This document shows, one piece after another, positions 36,109 to 44,887 of a stretch of 64,000 nucleotides of DNA. A program made the translations under genes and the position numbers. The stretch covers positions 4,606 through 68,605 of the forward strand of contig URRR01000013.1 in NCBI GenBank assembly GCA_900550365.1, written 5' to 3'. Position 1 is the stretch's first letter, and each line of letters opens with the position of its first letter. The stretch comes from an uncultured Prevotella sp. (GTDB taxonomy: Bacteria; Bacteroidota; Bacteroidia; Bacteroidales; Bacteroidaceae). The notes beneath the pieces are model-generated. The model made no database searches, had not been told where the DNA came from, and saw only the letters and a program-made list of their open reading frames with translations.

Positions 36109-36772
36109 GTTCGAAGCGCCAGACGGCAAACTGCGTGTTGCTGACGTGCTTGACAGTGAGGGTGTGGCTTTATTGGCAAAGCATTATCCAAATAATAGGG
36201 CGAACAGCTTTCTTGACTGGTTCACCTACAGCGACAACACGCTTGACGGACAGAGCCGCAAAAAGGCTTATCAACTCTATGAGAGCGGACTGCTGCGCCG
36301 TCTTGAGCCGGGCAGCATAAGGTGTCTGCAACAAATTCATGCTTACATATTCGGTGGACTGTATGATTTTGCCGGGCAGATACGCACAAAGAACATATCC
36401 AAGGGAGGCTTTACTTTTGCCAACTGCATGCACTTTCCAGAGACGTTGCGGCTTATCGAACGAATGCCGGAGACCACTTTTGAGGAGATAATGGACAAAT
36501 ACATTGAGATGAACGTGGCTCACCCGTTTATGGAAGGCAACGGACGCAGCACGCGGATATGGCTCGACATGATGCTGAGGCGGTCGTTGAAGCATTGCGT
36601 TGACTGGAGCAGGATAGACAAAAACGAGTATCTTGCAGCCATGCGAGAGAGTGTTGCTGACAGTACGCACATCAAATCTTTGGTAAAACCGGCGCTGACT
36701 ACAAAGATTGACGACCCTGAGATGTTCATGAAAGGTATTGATTATTCATATTATTACGAGCAAAACGACTGA
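36050..36772 (+). CDS. Fic-family protein adenylyltransferase, about 240 aa
   Basis: The Fic motif HPFMEGNGRSTRIWLDMML (catalytic His, and Asn-Gly-Asn-Gly-Arg for the nucleotide) and the upstream IFGGLYDFAGQIRTKNISKGG are intact. The protein probably transfers AMP to a target protein. The frame has no ATG before the domain. I chose TTG at 36050, just after the palindrome; GTG at 36086 and an upstream TTG at 35993 are alternatives. A palindrome at 36078-36108 encodes EPVSATHGF within the frame. The N-terminus may have been reshaped by inserted repeats. I see no clear inhibitory (S/T)xxxE(G/N) helix. Confidence 0.75.
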   Translation: MKRKLKQQGIEPVSATHGFKFEAPDGKLRVADVLDSEGVALLAKHYPNNRANSFLDWFTYSDNTLDGQSRKKAYQLYESGLLRRLEPGSIRCLQQIHAYIFGGLYDFAGQIRTKNISKGGFTFANCMHFPETLRLIERMPETTFEEIMDKYIEMNVAHPFMEGNGRSTRIWLDMMLRRSLKHCVDWSRIDKNEYLAAMRESVADSTHIKSLVKPALTTKIDDPEMFMKGIDYSYYYEQND

Positions 36773-36925
36773 CCGTTGTTTGCTTTCCTGCCCTTGATTA
36801 TAAAACAGAGCGCAGCCTTTACAGCATAAATAATAAAGCGGCTTAAAGTCTAAAGACTGCTTGGTCTTAACTGATAATTTATCAATATTTCATCGTCTGT
36901 CTTTCGCTTTCTCGTTATTTATTTG

Positions 36926-36933
36926 TATTTTTG
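36926..36933 (+). promoter_or_regulatory. -7 element for the XRE-cupin gene
   Basis: TAttTTTG fits the consensus and lies 30 bases before the start codon. The -33 region is only partly matched. Confidence 0.45.
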
Positions 36934-36962
36934 TCGAAATTATAACTTAAAGAAGTTTTTAT

Positions 36963-37517
36963 ATGGAAGATGCTATCAAACAGATAGGCGAACGTCTGAA
37001 GGGTCTCAGAGAGGTGCTTGACATCCCGGCGCAGGAAGTTGCCGACCTTTGCGGCATTTCGCTCGACACATATCTGAAGACTGAGGAGGGCGAGGGAGAG
37101 CTCTCAATCAGCAGTATGCAGAAAATATCAAAGCAATACGGCATAGCGCTTGACGTGCTCCTCTTCGGCGAAGAGCCGCACATGAGCACTTATTTTCTTA
37201 CCCGCAAGGGGCAGGGAATGAGCGTTGAGCGCCGCAAGGCATATAAATACCAGAGCTTGGCGAGCGGTTTCCGCGGCCGCAAGGCTGACCCGTTCATGGT
37301 GCTTGTAGAGCCTAAACCCGACGATACTCCGCTCGAAAAGAACTCACATCAGGGCCAGGAGTTTGACATGGTGACCGAAGGCAGCCTTGAGATAACCATC
37401 GGCAAGAAGGTGCTTGTACTCAACGAGGGCGACAGCATCTACTTTGACGCGTCCCAGCCTCACTGCATGCGCGCCATGGGAGGCAAGGCGGTTAAGTTTC
37501 TCGCGATAATATTTTAG
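36963..37517 (+). CDS. XRE-family regulator with cupin domain, 184 aa
   Basis: Residues 5-65 form an XRE helix-turn-helix (IGERLKGLREVLDIPAQEVADLCGISLDTYLKTEEGE, split within the region). Residues 105-184 form a cupin (HQGQEFDMVTEGSLEITIG, LNEGDSIYFDASQPHCMRAMGG), which in this class binds a small molecule. The acyl-CoA synthetase gene follows on the same strand after 190 bases. HTH-cupin proteins often regulate the neighbouring gene in response to its substrate. That is my reading here, without direct evidence of a binding site. Confidence 0.85.
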   Translation: MEDAIKQIGERLKGLREVLDIPAQEVADLCGISLDTYLKTEEGEGELSISSMQKISKQYGIALDVLLFGEEPHMSTYFLTRKGQGMSVERRKAYKYQSLASGFRGRKADPFMVLVEPKPDDTPLEKNSHQGQEFDMVTEGSLEITIGKKVLVLNEGDSIYFDASQPHCMRAMGGKAVKFLAIIF

Positions 37518-37707
37518 GTCTAATCGGTGAATGGTAAACGTATGACAGATGACGGGCGATATGCCGGGTGGCGTCTTAATGGCGGGCCCTCAGGTATTGA
37601 GCCGCGTGCCGCCAGTGCCGGTTTACACCTTATATAATATATAATGAGAGGCAGCCGGGCCGTCACAGGTGGCGTTTACGGCTGTATGATAATAACAGAA
37701 TAAGGAA

Positions 37708-39381
37708 ATGATAGAAAGATTTTTGACGCAGACAAAGTTCACGTCAGTTGAGGATTACAAGGAAAACCTGCATTTCATAATACCCGATAACTTTAATTTC
37801 GCATACGATGTAATGGACGTATGGGCGGCAGAGAAGCCCGACAAACTGGCTCTTCTGTGGACCGATGATGAGGATAACTGCGTCCGTTTCACGTTCAAGG
37901 ACCTTAAGGAGCAGAGCGACCGTGCCGCTTCTTACCTGCAGACGCTCGGCATCGGCAAGGGCGATGTAGTAATGCTGATACTCAAGCGCAGGTATGAGTT
38001 CTGGCTGTCGATGCTCGCCCTGCATAAGCTCGGTGCCGTGGCGGTGCCCGCTACGCACATGCTGACGACGCACGACATCATCTACCGCAACAACCGCGCT
38101 GACGTTAAGGCCATTATCTGTGTAGGTGAGGATTACGTGCTGACGCAGGTCGCAGGCTCGGTAAAAGACAGTCCGACGCTTAAGACGCTGATAAGCATAG
38201 GGCCTGAAGTGCCCGACGGTTTCCACGACTGGCACAAGGAATGGACAGCCGCGCCTGAGTTTGTGCGCCCGGAGCATGTCAACGACAACGGCGACACCAT
38301 GCTGATGTACTTCACGAGCGGCACGAGCGGCGAACCGAAAATGGTGGCTCACGACTTTCTTTATGCCCTCGGACACATCACCACGGGCGTGTTCTGGCAC
38401 AATCTGACCGAAGACAGCATACATCTGACCGTCGCCGACACGGGCTGGGGCAAGGCCGCGTGGGGCAAACTGTACGGACAGTGGTTCGCGGGAGCCGTGG
38501 TTTTCGTGTTTGAACACCAGAAGTTCACCGCCGACAAGATAATGCGCAAGATAGAGGAATACCACATAACGTCGTTCTGCGCGCCGCCTACGGTCTACCG
38601 CTTCATGATACACGAGGACTTCTCGAAGTACGACCTGTCGTCGCTGCGCTACTGCTGTACGGCCGGCGAGGCGCTCAACCCCGCAGTGTATGACAAGTTC
38701 TATGAGCTTACCGGCATAAAACTAATGGAAGGTTTCGGCCAGACCGAGACAACGATGACGCTCGGAACGATGCCCTGGATGGAGCCGAAGCCCGGCAGCA
38801 TGGGCATGCCCAATCCGCAGTATGACATCGACCTGGTGCGCCCCGACGGCTCTTCGTGCGAGGACGGAGAGAAGGGTGAGATAGTGATACGTACCGACCG
38901 GAGCAAGCCAATAGGACTTTTCAAGGGGTATTACCGTGACGAGGAGCTTACCCGCAAGGCATGGCACGACGGCGTTTACCACACGGGCGACGTGGCGTGG
39001 CGCGACGAAGACGGCTACTATTGGTTTGAAGGCCGCATCGATGACGTGATAAAGAGCAGCGGCTACCGCATCGGACCGTTCGAGGTTGAGAGCGCGCTGA
39101 TGACTCATCCGGCCGTCGTTGAATGTGCCATAACGGGCGTTCCCGACGACATTCGAGGCATGGTGGTTAAGGCAACGGTGGTGCTCGGCAAGGACTGGAA
39201 AGGCAAGGAAGGCCCTGAACTGGTAAAGGAACTGCAGAACCACGTGAAGCATGAGACCGCGCCTTATAAGTATCCGCGCATCATCGAGTTCGTTGACGAG
39301 CTGCCGAAGACTATCAGCGGCAAGATACGCCGCGTGGAGATACGTGACAAGGACAGGAATGAGTTAAGAGTGAAGAATTAA
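37708..39381 (+). CDS. Acyl-CoA synthetase, AMP-forming, 557 aa
   Basis: An ANL-superfamily enzyme with the phosphate loop YFTSGTSGEPKM, A5 motif EGFGQTETTM, YHTGDVAWRDEDGYYWFEGRIDDVIKSSGYRIGPFEVE (split across A7-A8) and the C-terminal lysine motif LPKTISGKIRR. The pattern is closest to the medium-chain or acetyl-CoA-synthetase-like group; the acid substrate is not clear. The last residues (ELRVKN and the stop) are encoded by a GAGTTAAGAGTGAAGAATTAA repeat (split around the stop), so the native C-terminus was probably changed by repeat insertion. Confidence 0.88.
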   Translation: MIERFLTQTKFTSVEDYKENLHFIIPDNFNFAYDVMDVWAAEKPDKLALLWTDDEDNCVRFTFKDLKEQSDRAASYLQTLGIGKGDVVMLILKRRYEFWLSMLALHKLGAVAVPATHMLTTHDIIYRNNRADVKAIICVGEDYVLTQVAGSVKDSPTLKTLISIGPEVPDGFHDWHKEWTAAPEFVRPEHVNDNGDTMLMYFTSGTSGEPKMVAHDFLYALGHITTGVFWHNLTEDSIHLTVADTGWGKAAWGKLYGQWFAGAVVFVFEHQKFTADKIMRKIEEYHITSFCAPPTVYRFMIHEDFSKYDLSSLRYCCTAGEALNPAVYDKFYELTGIKLMEGFGQTETTMTLGTMPWMEPKPGSMGMPNPQYDIDLVRPDGSSCEDGEKGEIVIRTDRSKPIGLFKGYYRDEELTRKAWHDGVYHTGDVAWRDEDGYYWFEGRIDDVIKSSGYRIGPFEVESALMTHPAVVECAITGVPDDIRGMVVKATVVLGKDWKGKEGPELVKELQNHVKHETAPYKYPRIIEFVDELPKTISGKIRRVEIRDKDRNELRVKN

Positions 39382-39534
39382 GAGTTAAGAGTGAAGAATC
39401 CATGTGACGCTGTATGAAAGGTGGCCTTTTGGTCTGCAAAAGATGACCTTTTACCGCCTGAAAGATGACCTTTTACAACGCAAAAGGCCGTCTTTTGGGA
39501 CGCTGGCTGTAACATGTTGATTGTCAATAAATTA
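39361..39534. repeat. Repeat block: GTGAAGAGT fragment, hairpin locus F and tail
   Basis: A GTGAAGAATTAAGAGT-type run at 39361-39402 overlaps the end of the synthetase gene. Hairpin units with the core AAAAGATGACCTTTT or AAAAGGCCGTCTTTT fill 39416-39498. A tail TTGATTGTCAATAAATTAC lies at 39517-39534. Confidence 0.8.
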
Positions 39535-39552
39535 CGGATGACCCTATATTTG
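39521..39552 (+). promoter_or_regulatory. Promoter for proB-proA-transcarbamylase
   Basis: TTG at 39521-39523 and TAtaTTTG at 39545-39552 are 21 bases apart. The expected transcript start lies only a few bases before the proB ATG (39561). The -33 box is inside the repeat tail. Confidence 0.5.
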
Positions 39553-39560
39553 AGACGGAA

Positions 39561-40634
39561 ATGCCTGAAAGAATAGTGATAAAGGTGGGGAGCAACGTGC
39601 TCACCCGTGACGACGGAAAGCTCGACGTAACACGCATGTCGGCGCTTGTCGACCAGACGGCGTGGCTACGCGGCAACGGTTACGAGGTGATACTCGTGTC
39701 GAGCGGAGCGGTGGCCAGCGGGCGAGGAGAGCTTAAGGCGGAGCGCAAACTTGACAGCGTGGAGCAGCGCCAGCTGTATTCAGCCCTCGGGCAGGCCAAG
39801 CTCATCAACCTGTATTACAGCTTGTTCCGTGAATACAGGATACCCGTTGGGCAGGTGCTGACGATGAAAGAGAACTTCGCCTCGCGCCGTGAGTATCTTA
39901 ACCAGCGTGCCTGCATGACGGTGATGCTCGACAACGGCGTGCTGCCAATAGTCAACGAGAACGACACCGTGAGCGTTACCGAACTGATGTTTACCGACAA
40001 CGACGAGCTGTCGGGCCTGATTGCAGCGATGATGGACGCCTCGACGCTGGTCATTCTGAGCAATGTCGACGGCATTTATGACGGTCCGCCGGCTGACAAA
40101 AGGTCAAAAATTATCAGCAGGGTCGAGCACGGCAGCGACCTTACACGTTATGTAAGCCGTGAGAAAAGCGGCTTCGGCCGTGGCGGAATGATAACGAAAT
40201 GCAACATCGCACGTAAGGTTGCGGATGAGGGAATACGTGTAATCATTGCCAACGGAAAGCGTGACGACATACTGATAAACCTCGTAACCGCCCCTGAAAA
40301 GACGCCCCACACCGAGTTTGTGCCGGCCGGACAGCCAGTGTCGGGCGTGAAGAAGTGGATTGCCCACAGCACGAGCTTCGCCAAAGGAGCTGTCCGCGTA
40401 AACCGCAAGGCTGCCGAGGCGCTGCGCGGAGAAGCGGCCGTGAGCCTGCTGCCCGTGGGCGTGACGGCCGTTGAAGGTGACTTTGAGGAGGGCGACATAA
40501 TAAATATCATGGACGAAAACGGCGAGAGACTGGCCGTAGGACGTGCCTCTTACGGCAGTGACGAGGCCCGTGCCGATATGGGGAAGCACGGCATGCGCCC
40601 GCTCGTTCATTACGATTATCTGTACATAGACTGA
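39561..40634 (+). CDS. proB: Glutamate 5-kinase, 357 aa
   Basis: An amino-acid kinase domain (IVIKVGSNVLTRDDG, VILVSSGAVASGRGEL, VNENDTVSV, FTDNDELSGLIAAMMDA, KSGFGRGGMITK) is followed by a C-terminal PUA domain (about 275-357, VNRKAAEALRGEAAVSLLPVGVTAV split within the region). It phosphorylates glutamate for proline synthesis. It is followed after 18 bases by proA. No separate regulatory leader is visible. Confidence 0.95.
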   Translation: MPERIVIKVGSNVLTRDDGKLDVTRMSALVDQTAWLRGNGYEVILVSSGAVASGRGELKAERKLDSVEQRQLYSALGQAKLINLYYSLFREYRIPVGQVLTMKENFASRREYLNQRACMTVMLDNGVLPIVNENDTVSVTELMFTDNDELSGLIAAMMDASTLVILSNVDGIYDGPPADKRSKIISRVEHGSDLTRYVSREKSGFGRGGMITKCNIARKVADEGIRVIIANGKRDDILINLVTAPEKTPHTEFVPAGQPVSGVKKWIAHSTSFAKGAVRVNRKAAEALRGEAAVSLLPVGVTAVEGDFEEGDIINIMDENGERLAVGRASYGSDEARADMGKHGMRPLVHYDYLYID

Positions 40635-40652
40635 CAAATAATAATAAGAAAG

Positions 40653-41903
40653 ATGAAGTTTGACGACATATTTAAAAAGGTAAAGCAGGCAGGTCGCTCG
40701 CTCGCCCTCGTGTCAGACGAGGCCAGAAACGGTGTGCTTCTGGCCGTAGCCGATGCCATTGAGGCACGCAAGGACGAGCTGTTGGCGGCCAACGCCGCTG
40801 ACCTTGAGCGCATGGAGCGCACCAATCCGCTGTATGACAGGCTCCAGCTTACCCCCGGCCGCCTTGACGACATAGCCCGGGACATGCGCCATGTGGCAGG
40901 TCTGCCGTCGCCGCTCGGCATCATATCAAAGGCGAGAACGCTCGACAACGGCCTGCGTCTGCACCGTGTCAGCGTGCCGTTCGGCGTCATCGGCGTGATA
41001 TATGAGGCCCGGCCGAACGTCAGTTTTGACGTATTCTCACTCTGTTTCAAGTCCGGTAACGCCTGCATTCTTAAGGGAGGGCACGATGCCGACAGCTCAA
41101 ACCGCGCCATAGTGAGCCTTATCCACGACGTGATAGAGCGCTGCGGCGTGTGCGGCACGTCAGTTGTTGAGCTGTTGCCGGCCACGCATGAGGCCACGGC
41201 GGAGCTTCTCTCGGCCGTAGGTTACGTTGATCTGTGCATCCCGAGAGGCGGAAAGAACCTGATAAACTTCGTCCGTGACACGGCGAAAGTGCCCGTGATA
41301 GAGACCGGTGCAGGCGTTGTGAACACGTATTTTGACGAGTTTGGCGACGCGGAGATGGGCAGCCGTATCATCAACAACGCCAAGACGCGGCGCGTAAGCG
41401 TATGCAACGCCCTCGACTGTCTTGTCATTCACAAGTCAAGACTTGCCGACCTGGCGGCCTTGTGCGCCCCCCTGGAGCAGAGTAATGTCGTCATTTACGC
41501 TGACGAAGATGCCTACGCGGCGTTGGACGGTCATTACCGGGCCGGCCTGCTGCGGCATGCCACAGCCGAAAGTTACGGCACTGAGTTTATGGATTACGCC
41601 ATGGCGGTGAAGACTGTGCCGTCAATGGATGAGGCTTTAGAGCACATCGCCCGCTTCGGTTCGGGTCACAGCGAGTGCATAATAACGCAGAACGAGGAGC
41701 GTGCGCGCGCCTTCCAGGCAGCGGTAGACGCCGCCTGCGTGTACTGGAACGCGCCGACGAGCTTCACGGACGGCGCCCAGTTCGGCCTCGGAGCAGAGAT
41801 AGGAATAAGCACGCAGAAGCTTGGGCCGCGCGGCCCGATGGGTCTTGAGGAGATTACCACATACAAATGGATAATCGAAGGAGAAGGCCAGATAAGGAAA
41901 TAA
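40653..41903 (+). CDS. proA: Gamma-glutamyl phosphate reductase, 416 aa
   Basis: An aldehyde-dehydrogenase-type enzyme with [38 protein letters not shown], the catalytic Cys in [15 protein letters not shown], and the C-terminal [30 protein letters not shown] (split within the region). It reduces glutamyl-5-phosphate to the semialdehyde that cyclises to pyrroline-5-carboxylate. It lies between proB and the transcarbamylase in one apparent operon. Confidence 0.96.
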   Translation: MKFDDIFKKVKQAGRSLALVSDEARNGVLLAVADAIEARKDELLAANAADLERMERTNPLYDRLQLTPGRLDDIARDMRHVAGLPSPLGIISKARTLDNGLRLHRVSVPFGVIGVIYEARPNVSFDVFSLCFKSGNACILKGGHDADSSNRAIVSLIHDVIERCGVCGTSVVELLPATHEATAELLSAVGYVDLCIPRGGKNLINFVRDTAKVPVIETGAGVVNTYFDEFGDAEMGSRIINNAKTRRVSVCNALDCLVIHKSRLADLAALCAPLEQSNVVIYADEDAYAALDGHYRAGLLRHATAESYGTEFMDYAMAVKTVPSMDEALEHIARFGSGHSECIITQNEERARAFQAAVDAACVYWNAPTSFTDGAQFGLGAEIGISTQKLGPRGPMGLEEITTYKWIIEGEGQIRK

Positions 41904-41928
41904 ACATAAATATAATAAGCAAAACATA

Positions 41929-42891
41929 ATGAGAACATTCATCAACGTAGACGACATCGGCGACCTGAAACAGGCTTTGGCCGAGGCGGCGGAGATAAAG
42001 CAAGACCGCTACAAGTACCAGGAGCTGGGCAAGAACAAGACTCTGCTCATGATATTCTTCAACAACAGCCTGCGCACACGCCTCAGCACGCAGAAGGCTG
42101 CGATGAATCTTGGCATGAACGTGATTGTGCTTGACGTGAACGCCGGCGCATGGAAGCTGGAGACCGAGCGTGGAGTGATAATGGACGGAGACAAGAGTGA
42201 GCATCTGCTTGAGGCCATCCCGGTGATGGGATGCTACTGTGACATGATAGGAGTGCGCTCGTTTGCCGGACTGACTGACCGTGAGTATGACTATGCGGAG
42301 ACGGTGCTCAAGCAGTTTATCGAGTACAGCGGACGCCCCGTTTTCGCAATGGAGACGGCCACGGTGCATCCTTTGCAGGCATTTGCCGACCTGATAACGA
42401 TAGAGGAACACAAGACTAAGGTGCGCCCGAAGGTCGTGCTTACGTGGGCTCCCCACTGCCGTGCGCTGCCCCAGGCCGTGCCCAACTCGTTCGCGCAGTG
42501 GATGAACGCCGCTGACGTTGACCTCGTTATAACTCATCCTGAGGGCTATGAGCTTGACCCGAAGTTCACAGGCAACGCCCGCATTGAGTACGACCAGATG
42601 AAGGCTCTTGAAGGAGCTGACTTCGTTTACGCCAAGAACTGGAGCTGTCCGGGCGTTACCAATCCCGCCGACTACGGTAAGATAATAAGCAAAGACATGT
42701 CGTGGACAATCGACGAGGCCCACATGGCGGTGACCGATAACGGCAAGTTCATGCACTGTCTGCCAGTTCGCCGCGGCCTTATCGTAACCGATGACGTGAT
42801 AGAAAGCCCCAATTCACTCGTCATACCCGAGGCTGCCAACCGCGAGATTTCAGCCGAAGTGGTAATCAAGAGAATGCTTGAAAGCCTCTGA
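41929..42891 (+). CDS. argF': N-succinylornithine (or N-acetylornithine) carbamoyltransferase, 320 aa
   Basis: The carbamoyl-phosphate loop is FFNNSLRTRLST, which replaces the STRT of ordinary ornithine transcarbamylase, and the C-terminal HCLPVRRG is present. This matches the Bacteroides fragilis enzyme, which acts on N-succinylornithine. Published work places acetyl versus succinyl choice in the loop containing residue 90 (Glu in acetyl-specific, Pro in the B. fragilis enzyme). By my count residue 90 here is Ser (DGDKSEHLLEAIP), which fits succinyl use. It completes a proBA operon, linking proline and arginine synthesis. Confidence 0.92.
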   Translation: MRTFINVDDIGDLKQALAEAAEIKQDRYKYQELGKNKTLLMIFFNNSLRTRLSTQKAAMNLGMNVIVLDVNAGAWKLETERGVIMDGDKSEHLLEAIPVMGCYCDMIGVRSFAGLTDREYDYAETVLKQFIEYSGRPVFAMETATVHPLQAFADLITIEEHKTKVRPKVVLTWAPHCRALPQAVPNSFAQWMNAADVDLVITHPEGYELDPKFTGNARIEYDQMKALEGADFVYAKNWSCPGVTNPADYGKIISKDMSWTIDEAHMAVTDNGKFMHCLPVRRGLIVTDDVIESPNSLVIPEAANREISAEVVIKRMLESL

Positions 42892-43308
42892 TCGTTTGAC
42901 AGACAAGATACGAGCAGACGGCAGACGAGGAGAGTTGTTTCTTAATTGTCAAAGCGTAAGGTGGCCTTTTGCATTCCAAAAGGCCACCTTTTGGCTTATC
43001 AAAGGCCGTCTTTTGCACGCTAAAAGACGGCCTTTTGTAAAGCGTTGAAAGTCAGACAGATACGCGGGCGGTTACGGCCGCCGGATTAACGGGGCGTAAC
43101 ATGCCTGCCGTAAAGACGCTGCAGAGCGCGGCGGAAGGGCGGAAATAACTATTAAATAACCTGCTGAAATTGTGAATAATCAATGAATTTCCTTAAAATC
43201 ATGGCGTTTGTCGTTTTTTTTACGTATGTTTGCAGAATAATGAAAAGTCGGCCGTGCCTGGCCGGCAGTTGTTAATTATAAATAAGGATAAACATTAAAG
43301 AAAAGATT
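42892..43308. other. Intergenic region before the Bax-inhibitor-1 gene
   Basis: 417 bases: hairpin repeat locus G at 42961-43038, then about 150 bases without recognisable structure, then a -7 element TAtgTTTG at 43225-43232. Confidence 0.6.
42961..43038. repeat. Dispersed hairpin repeat, locus G
   Basis: Four units in tandem: GTGGCCTTTTGC, its complement AAAAGGCCACCTTTTGG, AAAGGCCGTCTTTTGC, and AAAAGACGGCCTTTTG. The first two pair with each other, as do the last two, so two hairpins can form. Confidence 0.8.
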
Positions 43309-44028
43309 ATGAACGAAGACAGATTGTATAGTCTCATACGTGAGAAAGAACAAATGGCATCGGTTGCCTTTCCCGCACTCATGCGGAAGGTGTACGTCTG
43401 GATGACTCTGGCGCTGGTGATAACCGGTATTACTGCATATGGAGTGGCCAACAGCCCCGGCATCTTGACCGCAATATTTACCAACCGACTGCTTTTCTGG
43501 GGGCTTATCATAGCTGAGTTTGCCCTTGTATGGTATGTTTCGGCACGCATAATGCGCCTTTCGCTCGTGTCGGCAACAATGCTTTTCGTGCTGTATTCGG
43601 TACTAAACGGCGTTACGCTGTCGTCGATATTCGTCATTTACACGATGACTTCGATAGCGAGCGTGTTCTTCATAACGGCCGGAACGTTTGCCGCCATGTC
43701 GCTTGTGGGCTATTTTACGAAGACAGATTTGTCCCCGATGGGCCGTGTTCTGTTCATGCTGCTCATCGGACTGATTATCGCCACGCTCGTAAACGTGTTC
43801 CTGCTTAAGGACACGGGCTTCGGGCTCATCCTCAGTTACGTTGGCGTGCTTATCTTCGTAGGCCTCACGGCGTATGACACTCAGAAGATAAAACAGATGC
43901 TTGTTCAGGCCGATGACGTTACTGAAGAAGCCCAGAAGATAGCCTTGCTCGGCTCACTTACACTTTATCTTGACTTTATCAACCTCTTCCTTTATCTGCT
44001 CCGCATCTTCGGAGGAAATAGGGAATGA
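43309..44028 (+). CDS. Bax-inhibitor-1 family membrane protein, 239 aa
   Basis: Seven hydrophobic segments, starting after a cytoplasmic N-terminus (MNEDRLYSLIREKEQM), with the family segment LSSIFVIYTMTSIASVFFITAGTFAAMSLVGY (split within the region) and the C-terminal FVGLTAYDTQKIKQM containing the conserved Asp. Bacterial members of the YccA/YbhL type are thought to be pH-sensitive ion leak channels or protease modulators; the role here is unknown. It is monocistronic, between arginine genes but probably unrelated to them. Confidence 0.9.
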   Translation: MNEDRLYSLIREKEQMASVAFPALMRKVYVWMTLALVITGITAYGVANSPGILTAIFTNRLLFWGLIIAEFALVWYVSARIMRLSLVSATMLFVLYSVLNGVTLSSIFVIYTMTSIASVFFITAGTFAAMSLVGYFTKTDLSPMGRVLFMLLIGLIIATLVNVFLLKDTGFGLILSYVGVLIFVGLTAYDTQKIKQMLVQADDVTEEAQKIALLGSLTLYLDFINLFLYLLRIFGGNRE

Positions 44029-44029
44029 A

Positions 44030-44275
44030 AGTTTTTAGTAGTAAAGGAGTAAGTAGTAAAGTAGTAAATTCATTTTAGGAGTTAAGGAGTTAGAAGGAGT
44101 AAAGGAGTAGAATCTTTATCAGGAGTTAAGGAGTTAGAAGGAGTAAAGGAGTTAAGACATATGCCTTTGTATTTTATTTTGGCAATAATTATACGCCAAA
44201 TACCAACCAAAGCATATGTCTTAACTCCTTTACTCCTTCTAACTCCTTAACTCCTGACGATTATTTACTCCTAAA
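44030..44275. repeat. AAGGAG-rich array with a 49-base inverted repeat
   Basis: GGAGTTAAGGAG and AGTAGTAAAGGAG motifs repeat from 44030. A large inverted repeat has its left arm at 44120-44169 and right arm at 44208-44256, complementary over about 49 bases with one extra base. The loop is AT-rich. It lies after the Bax-inhibitor gene and could act as its terminator. Other members are at 45485-45535, 52349-52576 and 58099-58320. Confidence 0.85.
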
Positions 44276-44301
44276 TATATATACATTTTTATGCAAAAAA
44301 G

Positions 44302-44334
44302 TTTGTTATTTTGGATAAATATTCATATTTTTGC
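44302..44334 (+). promoter_or_regulatory. Promoter for argR
   Basis: TTTG at 44302-44305, 20 bases, then TAttTTTGC at 44326-44334. This is an almost perfect Bacteroides-type promoter. The transcript should begin near 44340. Confidence 0.7.
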
Positions 44335-44343
44335 ATCCGTAAC

Positions 44344-44357
44344 TGCATAAATATACA
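44344..44357 (+). promoter_or_regulatory. Possible ARG box in the argR leader
   Basis: TGCATAAATATACA agrees at 12 of 14 positions with the ARG box core TGAATWWWWATTCA. It lies just downstream of the predicted transcript start and four bases before the ATG, where a bound repressor would block the gene. Autoregulation is inferred. Confidence 0.4.
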
Positions 44358-44360
44358 TAA

Positions 44361-44837
44361 ATGAAATCAAAGAACAGCCGGCTACAGACGTTGCGAATGC
44401 TCATTTCAAGTCAGGAACTGTGCTGCCAGGAAGACGTGCTCAAGGCTCTTGCAAAGGAGGGATACACCGTAACCCAGGCAACTCTGAGCCGCGACATGAA
44501 GCAGCTTAAGGTGGCCAAGGCTACCAGTCTGGGCGGCAAATACTTCTACGTGCTGCCCAACGAGACGATGTACAAGCGCGTAAGCAGTCCCAAGAGCGCC
44601 GCCGAGATGCTGCTGACGTCAGGCTTCGTGTCGGTCAACTTCTCCGGCAATATGGGTGTTATCAGAACTCGTCCCGGCTACGCCAGCAGCCTGGCTTACA
44701 ACATTGACAACGGCGGACTGTCGCTCATCCTCGGCACGATAGCCGGCGACGACACGATATTCATTGTCGTCAAGGAGGGCGTGAGGCATGCCGACGTCAT
44801 CGAAGAACTGAAAAACGTCATACCAGACATTAAGTAA
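44361..44837 (+). CDS. argR: Arginine repressor, 158 aa
   Basis: An N-terminal winged helix (QTLRMLISSQELCCQEDVLKAL, VTQATLSRDMKQLKVAK) is followed by a C-terminal oligomerisation domain with the arginine-binding segment (LAYNIDNGGLSLILGTIAGDDTIFIV, with GTIAGDDTIF as family signature). It should repress arginine genes when arginine is plentiful. It heads an apparent operon with the GNAT and argG genes. Confidence 0.95.
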   Translation: MKSKNSRLQTLRMLISSQELCCQEDVLKALAKEGYTVTQATLSRDMKQLKVAKATSLGGKYFYVLPNETMYKRVSSPKSAAEMLLTSGFVSVNFSGNMGVIRTRPGYASSLAYNIDNGGLSLILGTIAGDDTIFIVVKEGVRHADVIEELKNVIPDIK

Positions 44838-44887
44838 AAGCAACGAAAAGTAAAAGGTATATAGTATCTTTTGACTACTGAAAGAAT

